This document shows, piece by piece, positions 23,198-35,906 of a stretch of 64,000 nt of DNA. The notes beneath the pieces are model-generated. The model ran no database searches. It had not been told where the DNA came from and saw nothing but the letters and a program-made list of their open reading frames with translations. Made by a program: the position numbers and the translations under genes. Source of the stretch: Forficula auricularia. Its lineage: Eukaryota > Arthropoda > Insecta > Dermaptera > Forficulidae. The stretch covers positions 5,881,321 through 5,945,320 of the forward strand of contig JALMQS010000061.1 in assembly GCA_024734495.1 (NCBI GenBank), given 5' to 3'. Each line of letters begins with the position of its first letter. Position 1 is the stretch's first letter.

Positions 23198-24321
23198 ATA
23201 AATAGCTTTTGGGCTTTCCCTATTTTTATTAAAAGTAAAAATGTTGTAAAAAAGTTTTTTTGTAATATGCTTTAAAAAAGAAAAATAAATATTTCTTTAG
23301 TATCTGAAAGCTTGCTTACTAACATTATTTTTAATCATGTAAGTAAGCAGATTTTTAGGGTAATATAAAAAAATTGATTTTCTGCTTATTAGTATAATTT
23401 GAAATAAAGTTCAGATTTTTAATATATTTTTATTTGATACGTTTTAATCTTTAAAATTTACAAGACTTGTATTTCAAGGGGTTGATATTTCTACCAATAT
23501 TTACACAGAATTCAAAATAGTAACAAATAATTACCTGGCCCCCAAAATATTCAAAATAGTAACAAATAATTACCTGGCCCCCTCCAGCATTTTTGTATTT
23601 ATTGTTTGCTCAAATAGTAATAGTTCCACAGGGTCCTAAAGAGAAATTGTGTAAAATTTGCTACAGATCGGACAAAAGGTTTAAAATTTCAATTTTTCCA
23701 CAGCGTCCAATTTCGTCTAAGTTATGTTTACCTATATTGTTCGAAATTTTAAGAAAATCGGATCTGTAGAAGTAAGTCAAATAAATTCAATTACATTATT
23801 TTATTAGGAGGAACAGATTGAGAGACAGAGGAACGAAGTTAAATAAAAGTATTTATCTAAAAACTTAATAAAAAATTCATAAAATTAATTTTTTGTTTTT
23901 AATGATAAAGTTGCAAAGAGATGTTATATAAAGAAATAGAGCATCTATAAATCAGTGTTGTTTGCATCTCTCTCACAGGTGGGGGAGGGGGGGGGGAGTT
24001 AGAAGCCGAGTTGAAAATTATTTTAATCACTACATGGTTCTCATATAGCGAATAAAATAATTTTCAGCGAGGCAGACCAGATTAATCAAATTTTTTTTTG
24101 CTTATCAATGTTGAAAAATATTTTATACGTGGAAAAAAATATATTTATTCATGAATTTTGTTCGAAACCCAGGGAAAGTCAAAAACTATATCGTAATAAG
24201 TTTGTTCTGCCACTAAAATATATGTATTTCAAAAGCAAAGATATGATTAGATTTTGGTATTTGAAGCTTAAGGTTAAAATTTTGAAACTAATGAAAAATC
24301 GTATCGTCAAGTGTGAAGCTC
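23198..24321. other. AT-rich spacer with a short tandem duplication
   Basis: ATTCAAAATAGTAACAAATA plus ATTACCTGGCCCC is repeated twice at 23511-23582 with a unit of about 38 bases. A G-rich run lies at 23980-23997. No gene or longer repeat seen. Confidence 0.5.
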
Positions 24322-24325
24322 TTAA

Positions 24326-24931
24326 GAAGGTTAGGAACAGCAGCTCTATCTGGTTGATCTACGAAAAAATCTTTTGTATTTCTGCAGAGTGACAACTTCT
24401 GCTTACTAAATTTTTTAATAAAAAAATTGTTAATAATGAGGTTAATTTTGAATACAAATCTTTGTTTTGATAATATTAATAAAAAGAATATTGAGATAAA
24501 TTTTTTCTCATTATAAAAACATTTATTTAACACAAAAACGATTTCAAGAAATAGAGTTGGAATTCTACACTAGTGCTTTTGTTATATTCTGTTGGCTACA
24601 AATAACTTTTTATTTTTACATTTATGAATAACTAAGTAACTAGACTGTCAAATCTATTGGAAAATGTATCATTCAATTCATAAAAGTTGAATTATTGATA
24701 TGTATAAATTTGTTGAAAATGGTATAATTTGTATAGAAGTTATAGCTCTTTTAAAAGCTCGGTCCATTTACTTCCATGTTAAAAGGACAATTTTCAATAA
24801 TTTGTTTCTCGGTAATGGGACAGACGATCAACTTCAAATTTCCGGAATAAATATTTAATACATCAATGATTCATTCGATGGTAAAAATTTGAGAATTTTC
24901 TTATAAAAATGATAAACAGTCCCGAACCCCC
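24326..24931. mobile_element. TTAA-flanked non-autonomous DNA transposon (family D, copy 1)
   Basis: TTAA flanks both sides (24322-24325 and 24932-24935). The ends are imperfect inverted repeats, GAAGGTTAGGAACAG and GGGGGTTCGGGACTG. The 606-bp interior is non-coding. A second copy lies inverted at 59751-60360. The TTAA duplication points to the piggyBac superfamily. The ends are unrelated to family A. Confidence 0.85.
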
Positions 24932-24944
24932 TTAAACAATTATA

Positions 24945-25060
24945 GTACTAAGCTGTAACTTTCAGCCAGTTTTCAGCTTTCTAGCTTAAATCATGTGTCA
25001 GCAAAATTCGATAGGGTATTATTTTTTGAAAAAGTTTTCACCTTTTTCTCCAATTTCATA
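24945..25060 (-). repeat. Dispersed family F repeat beside family D
   Basis: On the minus strand: GGAGAAAAAGGTGAAAACTT, then ATGATTTAAGCTAGAAAGC, then GTTACAGCTTAGTA. It follows the TTAA at the right end of the family D copy by about ten bases. Confidence 0.5.
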
Positions 25061-25371
25061 AATTGTAATACTAATAATGGCGTGATCGTAAACGAATAGG
25101 TAGGTGTATATTTAAATATAAATCTTCTTGATGTAGACAAAGAGATGTACAAACAATAGATTATTATTACGCTTAAATTGATCACATTTCCTTTTGAAAG
25201 GATAATGAAATTTTATTACTTTCAATTAAACATGAATATATAGGTGAACTCAAACCTTTACAATGGATAGATTTTAGCAGTGAACATGATATATGAGTAT
25301 GATGACATGTCTATTATTCATTCAATTTAGACATATATTATATATACAAAATTAGTCTTATTTAATATACT

Positions 25372-25490
25372 ATCAGAGGAAAAAGTGAAAACTTTTTCAG
25401 GACTCGATGATTTGGCAATTTTTGACAGCGAAAAGTTCGAGTTAGAAAGCTGAAATTTTCCAGGAAAGTGCACCTTATTAATATTATATT
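25372..25490 (+). repeat. Dispersed family F repeat
   Basis: Forward copy: GGAAAAAGTGAAAACTTTTT, CAGGACTCGATGATTTGGC, GAGTTAGAAAGCTGAAATT and GCACCTTATTA, in the family order. Confidence 0.5.
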
Positions 25491-25790
25491 TTTTTGAACA
25501 ATTTTAATTAAATGAATACCTTGATAGGTACATATATAAAGATTCGATTTTTTTTCTCTCTATATTTTCTAACCGGATGTTGTGAAGCTACTTTTGGATG
25601 TCATTTGAAAATGACTTTTCTCTTAGCACTTTAATATATGAATATTTTATTTCGAATTTCAGCATGAGATTCCAACAAGCATGAAAGAACCTGAAATATC
25701 AAGCGATGGAATGCTGAAATTTTTCCAGAACTAAGATCAATTTAGGACCGAAAGAATGCAAGTATACCCCGAGTTGACTAAAAAAGCTCT

Positions 25791-25994
25791 AAGGAGCCGA
25801 TAGTATGTCGCAAAGTAAATGCTTTTTACCACTAACCAAGGGTAGATAGTAAATGGAGGGACTGGGATGGCCAATCAGATGACAGGCACGGAATGTTCCT
25901 GTCATCTGATTGGCCATCCCAGCACCTCCATTTACCATCTACCTTTGGTTAGTGGTAAAAAGCATTTACTTTGCGACATACAACCGGCCCTAAG
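25791..25994. repeat. Near-perfect 204-bp hairpin
   Basis: The left arm (25791-25886) and right arm (25898-25994) are almost exact inverted copies sharing ATGTCGCAAAGTAAATGC, TTTTTACCACTAACCAA and ATGGCCAATCAGATGACAGG. The loop between them is 11 bases. Divergence is confined to a few positions and the outermost bases. This is the structure of a small palindromic MITE or a recent inverted duplication. The open frame across it is incidental. Confidence 0.93.
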
Positions 25995-28900
25995 TGGTTG
26001 GGTTCCTTTTGTAAAATTTCTTATTAAAAATAGCTTAAAAAAAATTGTATTTGCTTATGAAAATGTCTTCTACCTCAATTAAATGATAAAATTATACAAC
26101 AAATAGAGGTTGTTATTCGTATTGTCTTCCTCATCGTCAAACCCAATTATAATAAAATGGAAATACAGATCAGATATTTTATAATGTAATTTTATTTGCC
26201 CTCTCTGATAGGGCATGCTTATTTTATTTATTTATTTTTTCATTTGATTGCTATTTTCAAGCCAATCAATTCAATGAATATTCCCTTTAATTTATATTGT
26301 CATAAAGGAGAGAACATTTTATTGAATTGATAGGACAATTAAAAATTAAATTGATATCTTGCAAAGTGTGTCAGAATTTTTTATTTATTCATAATGGTGA
26401 TCATGCTAAATCGTCCAATGCTACAAAAAAAAACTATTAATTTACTGAATTTATAAATTCATTTCATGAAAAATATCAATCAACCTTTGGAAAAATATAA
26501 TAAAATATTTATGTTGGTATTTTTTAACGTACATGTGCAAAGAGAAATAAACTGATATGGACATCAACATGATTTTACTATGCACCTGGCCACTCTCTTA
26601 TATTTAATATTGAATTAAAATAATTTATAATTATTTACGACAGAACCCTCCTTCTTAATTTGGGCCCATTAGCAATTAATAATATCTATTTTAATTATGG
26701 GACAATTTTATTAGAAATAGTACCTTTCTTTGATTTTTGTTTGAAAATTTTTTTGACCCCCCCCCTTAATTTCACTTAGTGAGACATTTTCATAAGGTTG
26801 TATAGGTTTAATGTGCAAAATTTCGTCTTCCATTAAAGGCTTTAACACATATATCGATAGTTCTAATTTTATGAACCCCCACCTCTCCAATTTCGGCCCC
26901 GAAAAATATAATAACTATATTTTTATTATAGGTCTATTTTATGGTATATTTCATTTTTCTAGGTTTTTTAGCTTTAAAATCTTATAATTTTAATTGTTTA
27001 CCATGCACGATTAAATACTTGAACGTACCCTGTATGGTAAAGTAAAAAGTAGAGGACTATATATGCAAGTCTGACTCGCACATGGCCGGATTGTTTTTAA
27101 GAATCATTTCGATTGGACAATTTTCCGTCCGCAAAGTGTTGGAGCTAGATCCAATGGTGTGGTTGATTAATATAAACATGTGTGCCAAATTTCAGCTCAT
27201 TAGCTTAAGCTGTTTAGGAGATATAGCTAAAACAAAATTGCTCTAGTTTTTCTTGGATTGTTTTTGTTTTGGATAAATTCCCAGAATTGCTTGTACACAT
27301 AAAAACCTTTATGGCTACTTCTCTAGGTCATTCGCATAAATTAAAGATTTTATTGCCTTTTTTATAGATAGAGTTTGAACATTTAAAGGGAGGAAGGAAT
27401 TTCTATTGCAGCCATAAAACTATTAAAAAAACAAATACAAAAATATTCAAGAGAAGGAAATCCATTCGTGAAATGTCTTAATAAATCAGAAAGTATTTGA
27501 GATATCAAAACGTGGTTTTCATCATTGGAATCTGTATTGATTTTTTTATTAGAATCATTTATTAATATAAAAAATAATTGATAGAAAATGTGAAAACTTT
27601 TTCACTTATCTTCATTGTCCTAATATATAATATTAAATTTAAATTGATAATATTAATTAATGATAGTTGAATGACTTACTCTAGCGCAGTGATATTCGCC
27701 TTCGGGCAATAGGCTGAGGACTGAGGCTTACCCTGGAAAAGAAAAATAGACCCGTTATTGTTATAGATAATAATCAATTTCTTAAATAAAAAATTATTAA
27801 TTTTTATTTTTTTCGTTGCATTTTTAGGCTGTAAAGTGATACCCCAATTGGGAAGTATTGTAATCATGGAGTTAAAAATCTATTTTTTTCGAAATATCAA
27901 GAAAAGGGCTAAGCTTAATTAATTAAAAATAAAAAATTAAAAATTAATAATATTTAGTACAGTGTGTTTCAAACTATGGTCCGCGACCCTCTTTTTCAAA
28001 GGACCTCATGAAGAATGGATATGAGTAGAAAAACATTCCGCAGTGGGAGGTTTAATTTAAATTCAAAAGGAGTTAATTTCTTTTGTTTAATTGCATTGAA
28101 ACGCTCATAATTTTGATTAATATTTTTAGTATCAAAAAAAATTAATAACTTATCTTTGGTACATTTTTGAACAAAATATTCTATGTATATGTTTCTTAAT
28201 AATATTCTGAGCCCATCGGAGTAAGTAAGTAAGTAATAACTAGCTAAGTTTATTAAAAATATTTTAAATTTAAAAAATATTTGAAAAAAATTGACCCGTC
28301 ATCAAATATTTTTTGCGACCCCACTTTAACAATCACTGCTTTGTTTGAATGGTCAAATTTTGTGTGAAATCTTTCACAAAAATCAATAAAAATATCAAAA
28401 TAAAATTTCATTTTTAGATGTATTTTTATATCAATATTAGATTTTGGTTAAAATTAGGAGTGTGGGGTTGGGAAATTTAAAAATAAAATCTACAAAGAAC
28501 AAGTGACAAAGAATGGTGAATTTAAGCCTGAAAGAGAAGTGAATATTATTAAAGTTAACTATGCCTTATTTGAGGAGACCACTTAATTTGAATAGGAGTT
28601 TTTTCTCAGTCCAAGGTTTGATAAGACTTATAAGAGTGAAGTGAAACTATTCTTTATCCAATTGCCTTAGTTTGCTTCTAAAGAATCCGCAACAATCGAT
28701 ATCGGAAAACACTTGTTAAATCAGAAAGTTTTTACGAGAATCAAAAGTTTTATTTTGTGAGTGTTGCTCGTGATTTGGGGATTAAACGGTAAGACCTTTC
28801 TTTTGCTTTTATAATGATAGGGTATTGGAGAATGTAGAGAATGATTAGAGCTTTATTTTAATGTGATATAAGTCTACTTATAGAACGCTGTTTTATGTTA

Positions 28901-29828
28901 GAATTAAAACCCATGATTTCTCCTAATTTGGAGAGGTTTCATTTTCGTAATTTGGGGATCTTCAAATTGAGCAAATGTTTTTCCATGAAATCTAAATTAG
29001 TGGTTTTTCGCTTTCAGATGGCTCAGGTACTTAACAAAATAATGTGTTTATCCTACATTATTTATACCTAAGATTAAAATTAAATAATGGTCAAGAATTT
29101 TTAATTTTACTTTTAATTGTAGTTTGCTCTGATACTGTTTTTTCTATCAATTATTGTTTAAAATGTTACTTTCATTATAGTTTATAATTATTAATAAAAT
29201 TTATAATAATATGCATTGTAAATAATTTTTTTAAACTCCTTATTTTCCTATATGTTTAAATGATTAACTCCAAATTAGGAACATATATGCCCAATTTGGG
29301 GAAGTTGAATATTTTTAATTTTCGTTCAACAATTACCTAAATATTAGTGTATTTGATTTAACTGATAGGGCTACAATAGATAATAGTTCAACATATCAAA
29401 CAAACATTAATTGAAATAAATTGGCCTTTATTTCTCTGATTTGTGTCTTTAAAAAACCTCTCCAAATATATCGCACTTACACTTTACTTAGAGACATTTA
29501 TATAGGAGAAATGAAATTGTCCCTATAAATTTTGCACAATTACTAATTAATTTTAAGCCTTTCTTTAATTATTATCCTTGAAATAGACCCAAACTACTTT
29601 GCCAATCGAATTCAAGTGAACACAAAGTTCCATGCATTTGTACAGTTTATTAAAACCGTTTGAAATCAACCACATTACCCACTGAATACAAAGCCTGGTT
29701 TCATGGTCTACCAAAAAGCTAGTTATGATAAATGGCGCAAAAATGAGTTTTTCTAAGATATTAGTTTTTGGCCGAATTTATAATTAATTATTAATATCTT
29801 GGGAAAATAGAGTTTACATACTAGTATT
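25995..29828. other. Long AT-rich spacer
   Basis: No gene, hairpin or tandem array stands out over 3.8 kb. The stretch 27003-27052 matches the left end of family B in reverse (CATGCACGATTAAATACTTG, then CCTGTATGGTAAAGTAAA). C-runs at about 26757 and 26876 and a GACTCGCACATGGCCGG phrase at 27070 resemble other insect repeats. The rest is unassigned. Confidence 0.4.
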
Positions 29829-30450
29829 ACTTTACCATACAGGGTATGGTCAAGTATTGTAATCGTGCATGAAAAAAGTGTTTTTTTTCCTTCTTTTTTC
29901 CGAAATATCTCAAAAACGTCTGAAACTATTTTGATTAAAAAAAATTGAGCTAATCCGTGGCATTTCGCTCTACAAAAAGCTCTAACAAATAAACATCGAA
30001 AAAATTATATTTATTGAGATAATAATTGTTTTGTCAAAATGTCTGTTAGTAGTCTGGTTGTCTGGTTGTCCGTTAGTCTGTGCGTTACCAAATTTTTGTG
30101 GACGAGCTAGCTCAAAAACTAGTTTGAATACCGAAACCAAATTTCACACTAAGTTTTGGTCCATTGAGATTATGAGCTGATTAGATTTTGGTGCATATCG
30201 ACTCAAAATTAGGGGGTGGAAGGGGGTTAAAAATTAAAAATCTAGGCCGTTTGAGCAAACTCAACCAAATTTTGTATACATAATCAGTGGACCCCCAGAA
30301 GTCTAAAAATGTAAAATCTAACCGCCCAAATATGTGTGGGGGGGGGGGTCAAAAAATGAAAATCTTGGGCATTTACCTACATGATTATAAATAATTTTAA
30401 GGGCCAGGTTGTATGGTAAAGTCAAGTGGATGGTCACATCAGAACAAGTT
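29829..30450 (+). mobile_element. Family B repeat, most complete copy
   Basis: It opens with ACTTTACCATACAGGGTATG, and near its other end the inverse, TGTATGGTAAAGT (30410-30422), gives a 13-base inverted motif. Order: left end, GTGCATGAAAAAAG, a TCTCAAAAACG block, GTCTGTTAGT phrases, GACGAGCTAGCTCAAAAAC, CATTGAGATTATGAGC, G-rich run, and then two tandem core modules (CTAGGCCGTTTGAGCAAACTC..., TGGACCCCCAGAAG...). The family-specific tail AAGTCAAGTGGATGG...CACATCAGAAC follows. No coding frame. Flanking duplication is not identified, so the transposon class is open. Confidence 0.72.
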
Positions 30451-31624
30451 CGCTTATATTTTATAAGAACCGTTTTGTATATCTTGTAACTTTGTTGTGT
30501 TCCCTAAAATTCTTTTGATCGAAATAGTTTGTTTCATTTTTTAGTAATTTTGAAGAAAAAAATTCTGCAACTTGTGCCATTATAATCGCACTACGAGAGA
30601 AATGTCAAAGAAAAATGTTTGATTGATAAGATTTTGTTATGCCGAAAGTAGCAGAGTTCATTAAGAGAAACAAAGAGGTTGTCCTCTGCTTGTTTGAGTA
30701 GCCAGCTTGCTATAAAAATGAATTTTCAATAACCAATTGGTGAAATAAATATTTCCAATTAAAAAGACTGATGATGAAGGTCAAGCGCCATAGTCTCAAA
30801 CAAATAAATTATATATATTTAAATTTGATATATATATGTGTGTACGGTATATTTATTTCCATCAAGCAGATGACAACCTCTTTGGTAAATTTGGTTCATT
30901 AATTAACCAACATGTCTAACTATACATATTTTGAACTACAAAATTCGAAATGAAAATATTTTAATTTTTAATTCTGTCGGCTATATTTAACTTTTAGTTA
31001 AACTTAATAATACCGAATTAGTGGCATTAGTACTTAAACAAAGTTCAATTGCGGGGGCGATAAAAGGATTTCCCGTCTGTATCAAATGGTTAAATCTGAA
31101 TAGGACTTTCCAATTAGCTTTCTTTATTCATTACGACTTCGTAGAAAGCATTCCCCCCATTATTTTAGGAAAATATTCTAATTAAATAAAATCAATAATC
31201 CTCTTTAAATATTTGTTTGCGACATGAACGCAATTGGTAAAAAGTCAGCATCCCCTTGAGGCTAGAGTAGAAACAAAATAAACCATTTCATTGATTAGTT
31301 CTCTTATCCGTCATGTCCTAATGAGTTTTTGAAATTCGACTTCCTTTTATGCTCACATCTTTCCTTCATCCATCAATCTTTCAAAATCAGGCTTCATTGG
31401 GTAATATAGGGCGTTGGAGGAGGTTAACCCCCTTTTTCGAAATTCTGTGAAATATGGAATGCCAAACAAACGGCTTGTTGTGCAGCTTATTTTATTACAA
31501 GCTTTTATTTAACTTGTTATGTCGTTCAGATTCAAAATTTGTACTCGAATTTTAACGCACTTTCGAGGTGAAATTTTTGCATACTTATTTTATTAGCTCT
31601 CGTGCTGACAATACAAGATGATGC
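30451..31624. other. AT-rich spacer without recognisable feature
   Basis: Only short simple AT stretches (for example around 30815-30840) and no frame of interest. Composition is slightly less AT-rich near 31040-31080 and 31250-31320. Confidence 0.4.
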
Positions 31625-31800
31625 AAAAACCAAACGCACAAATGGAGGAAGGGTCAAAAAATGAAAATTCTAGGTCTTTGGACCTATCTGAACCAAATCT
31701 TATACGCAAAAACCAACCACCCAAAATAGGGAGAGGGTCAAAAACGAAAATTCTAGGCCTTGGGACTTGAATCAAATTTTGTAAACAGTGAGAAGCAAAC
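31625..31800 (+). repeat. Two tandem copies of the B/G/H core module
   Basis: GGGTCAAAAAATGAAAATTC with CTAGGTCTTTGGACC (31650) is followed about 90 bases later by GGGTCAAAAACGAAAATTC with CTAGGCCTTGGGAC (31734). Each is followed by a diverged CAAATTTTGTAAAC-type block. The rest of family B is absent, so this is an isolated core. Confidence 0.7.
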
Positions 31801-32123
31801 TAAAATTAATTTTATTATTATTAATAATATAAATCAAATTCAATTTAAGGGGAACAATACAAGCACGAGTATCAAAAATAAGAATTATTATTATAATTTA
31901 TTTTGTAATTAAAAAATATTTAAATATCTTCGAGTGTTCGATTCCTAACGTTATAGGAGACCTGGACGGTTACTTCATATGATTTTTTCCAATGAAATTT
32001 TTCACAACGGTGGCTTTTGATTGCCCTCCCATGAACGCATTCATTTTTGATAAAGATGAAAATTGTTCTGACTGAAGCGAGATTTGATCCTTAGTAAACT
32101 CGATTCGAAGTCAAACGCTTTAG

Positions 32124-32292
32124 CCATAGAGTAATATACAGTGGAAGGCTCCATAAGGAGCCAATGTATTTTAGCGTATACGAGTTACAGGGCTCTCTGG
32201 CGAGACCAGGGCAAAACCATTGGGCAATAAAATGGTTGAAATCGCTCTCTTCGGGGCAAATTTTGTTGACATTATCTAGAGTAAAAAATGTG

Positions 32293-32357
<65 letters not shown>

Positions 32358-32508
32358 CATAAAGGGTATGTATCTTTTATCTATGACAAAGGCTTTGAAT
32401 GTTCTATGATCTTTGGATAGCCCTTAAGAACTAAGAGTTTTCGTCCTCCACTCGCTAGAGAGCGCTTTTTCGATATACGGTAGCCTTCCACTCTATATTA
32501 CTCTATGG
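32124..32508. mobile_element. 385-bp MITE with 27-base terminal inverted repeats
   Basis: CCATAGAGTAATATACAGTG (continuing GAAGGCT) at 32124-32150 is inverted at 32482-32508 with one mismatch. The flanks CTTTAG and CTTTAC may be a decayed target duplication. The interior has no coding frame and contains a long TA microsatellite. I cannot place the superfamily from the ends alone. Confidence 0.8.
32295..32356. repeat. (TA)31 microsatellite
   Basis: Uninterrupted alternating TA over 62 bases inside the 32124-32508 MITE. It creates spurious Tyr-Ile frames on both strands. Confidence 0.98.
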
Positions 32509-33461
32509 CTTTACCCACCGCACTACAGGTGCCTCTATTTAAATTTTAATAAAATAAATTGGAAAAAAGGGAAAATATTTTCAATACTAGGTACGTTTCT
32601 ATAATTTGGTAATTTCTTGTTAGTGATTGTCTGATTTGAGCTACAAACTCGGGTGGGGTTTATCAACATAACCTACGTTTCAAATTTTAGCTTATAAACG
32701 TTCAATAGTTCCCAAATTGTAAATTCGGTTCCTTCCATAATTCCTTAATTTTTCAATCGAAAAAAGTTTAAAATCGAATTACCTATTTTTTAAAATGTTT
32801 CATCGCTGTTCGAAACGTCGTGTATTTCTTTATATATTATGTTTATTTGTTTGTTATCAAATATATTTCTTTTATTCTTATTCTTCTATATAGGTGCGAA
32901 CACCTGTTTCTCCAACATATATTCAGTCATCCGGGTCATAACATCTTTCCATCTTTTCTTCGTTTTTCCTCTGAAGACTGTCGTCTTGCATTTCTATCTA
33001 CAAATATATTTAGTATTGCATAATGCAGTATATATCAAAAAGTTATTAAAAATTATTGAACGACCAAAAATATTATCAATTATAAAACGATACAGTGATA
33101 TTTTTGCATTTTTTAACTGGAAGTTCTGACACTATGAAGTCGAAAATAAAATCAGTTCTAAATCTTTTGGAAATACCTAAAACCATTTTAGCTATACATT
33201 GAACTTTCTACAGCTTTCTTTCTTAATTTATCCAGACGCACAGACAAGTAAAAAATCAAAGAATAAATTCGATATTTCAGTTGATTCGAACCGAGGAATT
33301 TTGTCTTGTTATCTTGAACTTAGCTTTCTTCACCTTATATTAATTTAGAATTTCTCCCTTTATTCATGAAAGTTTTTTAGCGTAAGTAAATAGTACCTGG
33401 GGCCACCGAGCGATGCACGGTAACCAAATTTAAAAAAAATACAAATATATAGTAAACGCCC
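32509..33461. other. AT-rich spacer with a family F piece
   Basis: About 32555-32700 carries GAAAATATTTTCAATACTAG, TTGGTAATTTCTTGTTAG and TGATTTGAGCTACAAAC in family F order, strongly diverged. Nothing else assigned. Confidence 0.4.
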
Positions 33462-33672
33462 CCTGGACCCCGCCCCCCCCCCGAAACCACGTATCTCGCC
33501 CCCACCACTGCACTCCCCGCCACCCACACTCCGCCTCCAAATACCCGCACCTCGCCCCACCCCCGGATCCCCCACAACTGCACCCCGCACCTCCTTTACC
33601 CCCCACATCCATCCCCACCCCGCACCCAGTTTTGCATTTCTAGATTTCTAGTGGTCCACAGATTATGTGTTT
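33462..33672 (+). repeat. C-rich, almost G-free tract grown from a family B core
   Basis: 33462-33628 is a striking run of C with scattered A and T, many CCCC and CCACCC blocks and few G, in otherwise AT-rich DNA. Immediately downstream, AGTTTTGCATTTCTAGATTT and GTGGTCCACAGATTATG match the family B core seen at 52915-52965. There the same position holds a run of about 15 C. The minus strand is G-rich enough for quadruplex formation, and glycine-rich minus frames here are incidental. Confidence 0.75.
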
Positions 33673-33689
33673 ATAGGTATATAAATAAA

Positions 33690-34260
33690 TTCCGTATAAT
33701 TATTTTTTTTAATTAAATAACAATTTATCGAATTTTTTAATCAATTAAATAAATAATAATTTTATTGAAGCAATTTTTTACATGAAATAGGCTTCGATTT
33801 CGGAGATTACTTCCCCACTATCGACTGTACTTGATCTTCTAGCTTGCAATAATATTTTTAGTCCGTGTTTTTTAATAAGAGGAATTTTAATCAATTAAAT
33901 TGGCAAATTCTAATATATAACAATATTTGGTATAAAGTATTAGTGGGTTTTAAAATTAAAAAACCAATTAATAAATAAAAGATAATTGAAAAAAATGTAA
34001 ACAAACTTTTTTATTGAGATTTTCATCTATAAATAATTACTTTAATTAAGAAAAGATCAATTAAGATGAAATTTGTCGAGGTCCAGACCTAGCCAGATCG
34101 TTTTCTCATCCTCAAAACTTGTTAATAGAAGTTGGTTTCATCAAAATCGGTAGAGCCGTTTTCAAAATAGAACTAAGATACAAATATACAAACAAATATA
34201 TAAATAAATATATAAACAAACAATTTTTGCTCGTTTAATAAGAGAAGATAGATAAATATT
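33690..34260 (+). repeat. Dispersed repeat O, copy 1
   Basis: Shares GCTTCGATTTCGGAGATTAC, TTTTTAGTCCGTG, TTTTTTAATAAGAGGAA and GTGGGTTTTAAA, in order, with 46490-46800. The right part contains CATCAAAATCGGTAGAGCC, ACAAATATACAAAC-type phrases and TTGCTCGTTTAATAAG, a tail style common in insect repeats. No coding frame or clear ends. Confidence 0.5.
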
Positions 34261-35906
34261 TAGAAAGATGTTGTCAATGATCCGAATTGACAGAATAATT
34301 AGTTTGATTAATTTTATTTTTACTTTGCTAATAACTTTGAATTTGTTTTTTTCTTCTCGTCTGTGAAAAAAAACTTTTATTATTTTCCAAATTCCATTTC
34401 TATGTATCACAAACAGAAGTTTAATAATCTTTTTAATATTTATTGAATATAATTATCCATTCATTCATTCGGATACAATTGCCCCCCTCATGGTTCACTT
34501 TATAGTATTTCCAACATATGAACGTTGAGGGGAACGGTAAAAGTCCTTTTAGATCCGTATCAAATTTTGATCGCATCTCCATATTGTGCCCTTTGGCAAT
34601 TACAATTATTATATTTGAAGATGAGAGGGAGTCTCTCTTTCGACCCTTTTTTGGGGGAGGGGAGGCCCAAACCCTCACTCGCTCCCTCTATTGTTCATTG
34701 ATTATACGATGCTAAGCAAAATTATATAGAAATAAAAAAAATGTTGAAATAAAAAAATACTTTAAAGTAGAAATTTTTTGTAAAACTCTTTTAAAAGTGA
34801 CATGTTTATTAATAGCCGCTATTTTACGGTGACATTAATTAATTGCTATCCACAAAAAAGATAAACATATATTAGGACGTTCATGAATTGAGTGAAATTA
34901 TGTATGTTGATTGATAAAACAAATGAAATATAAATGAGGATTTATGTTCATATTAACATTTCAGGGGCGGTGATTTTATTTAAAAAACGCCCTAGGCATA
35001 CACGGGGCATTTGAAATGTGTAAGGTCGGGGTTCTGATTCTCGATTGGACTTAAACGACTATTTTAAAGTTTTCCCTTTAAATTTAAAAATCTTTTGCCG
35101 CAGAATCTGTCTTCCTCTCACTGATTATAAGCACCTCTTTCTGTGTGATAAAATAGATTTCACGTGGTTCGTGCAATTTGAACCGAATGATAACGTTATT
35201 AGTATACTTAGGCGATCAATCAATGAACCAAAAATTAAATTCTTGTTTTGTTCCCAAATCTATGCGATTTACATATTATTATAATAATCGTAGAATTTTG
35301 GAAAAAAAAATCCTTCAGAGGAAATCGGCCAAGAAAAATTGCTGGAAATATTTTTTAAGTTCATACATCCACCGCTAGGTGGCTAAATAACTTCGATCGT
35401 ATAAAAAATGCAATTTTCTCAAAAATTTTCCAATATAAGTTTAAAAATGAATACTCTCACGTTAATGCCACCATAATAGTCCATCTTTTTGATAAATGAC
35501 TTTTTATTGTAGGACGTAAAATAAAGGCGGGAGGGGATGCTAAACTTTTATGGACTGTAGTGTCTATAACTTAAGTTTGACTTAACGGTATTTTGTTAAC
35601 AAGGTCTGGTTCAAGAAAGGAAGGTTTGGTGAATAAAATAAAAAACCATCCATGCCATTCTAGTTCTTGCCGCCCTCGCTAAGGGGCGTGTTTTATAAAG
35701 TTAACCGTTTTATTGATTTTTCTCCAAAATCTTAAATGGAACCGTATAATTATTTTATTAGATTCAGAAACTAGATCAAATTTGCAACAAAATATGTTCA
35801 AACCTCATGTCGATATCTTTTTTCGTTTAACAGTTATTGCTTAAAGAATATTTTATTAACGAATTTATTAAAGAAACAAAATAGGTAATTGAGTTTTCAA
35901 TTTTTT
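34261..35906. other. AT-rich spacer
   Basis: A short GC-richer patch with GGGGGAGGGGAGGCCC lies at 34651. Otherwise only AT-rich DNA and short incidental frames. Confidence 0.4.

Noticed and set aside
32164..32409. Open frames with long Tyr-Ile runs on both strands
   Set aside because: Direct translation of the TA microsatellite.
33360..33618. Three overlapping glycine-rich minus frames
   Set aside because: They arise from the C-rich tract. Low-stop composition explains their openness.
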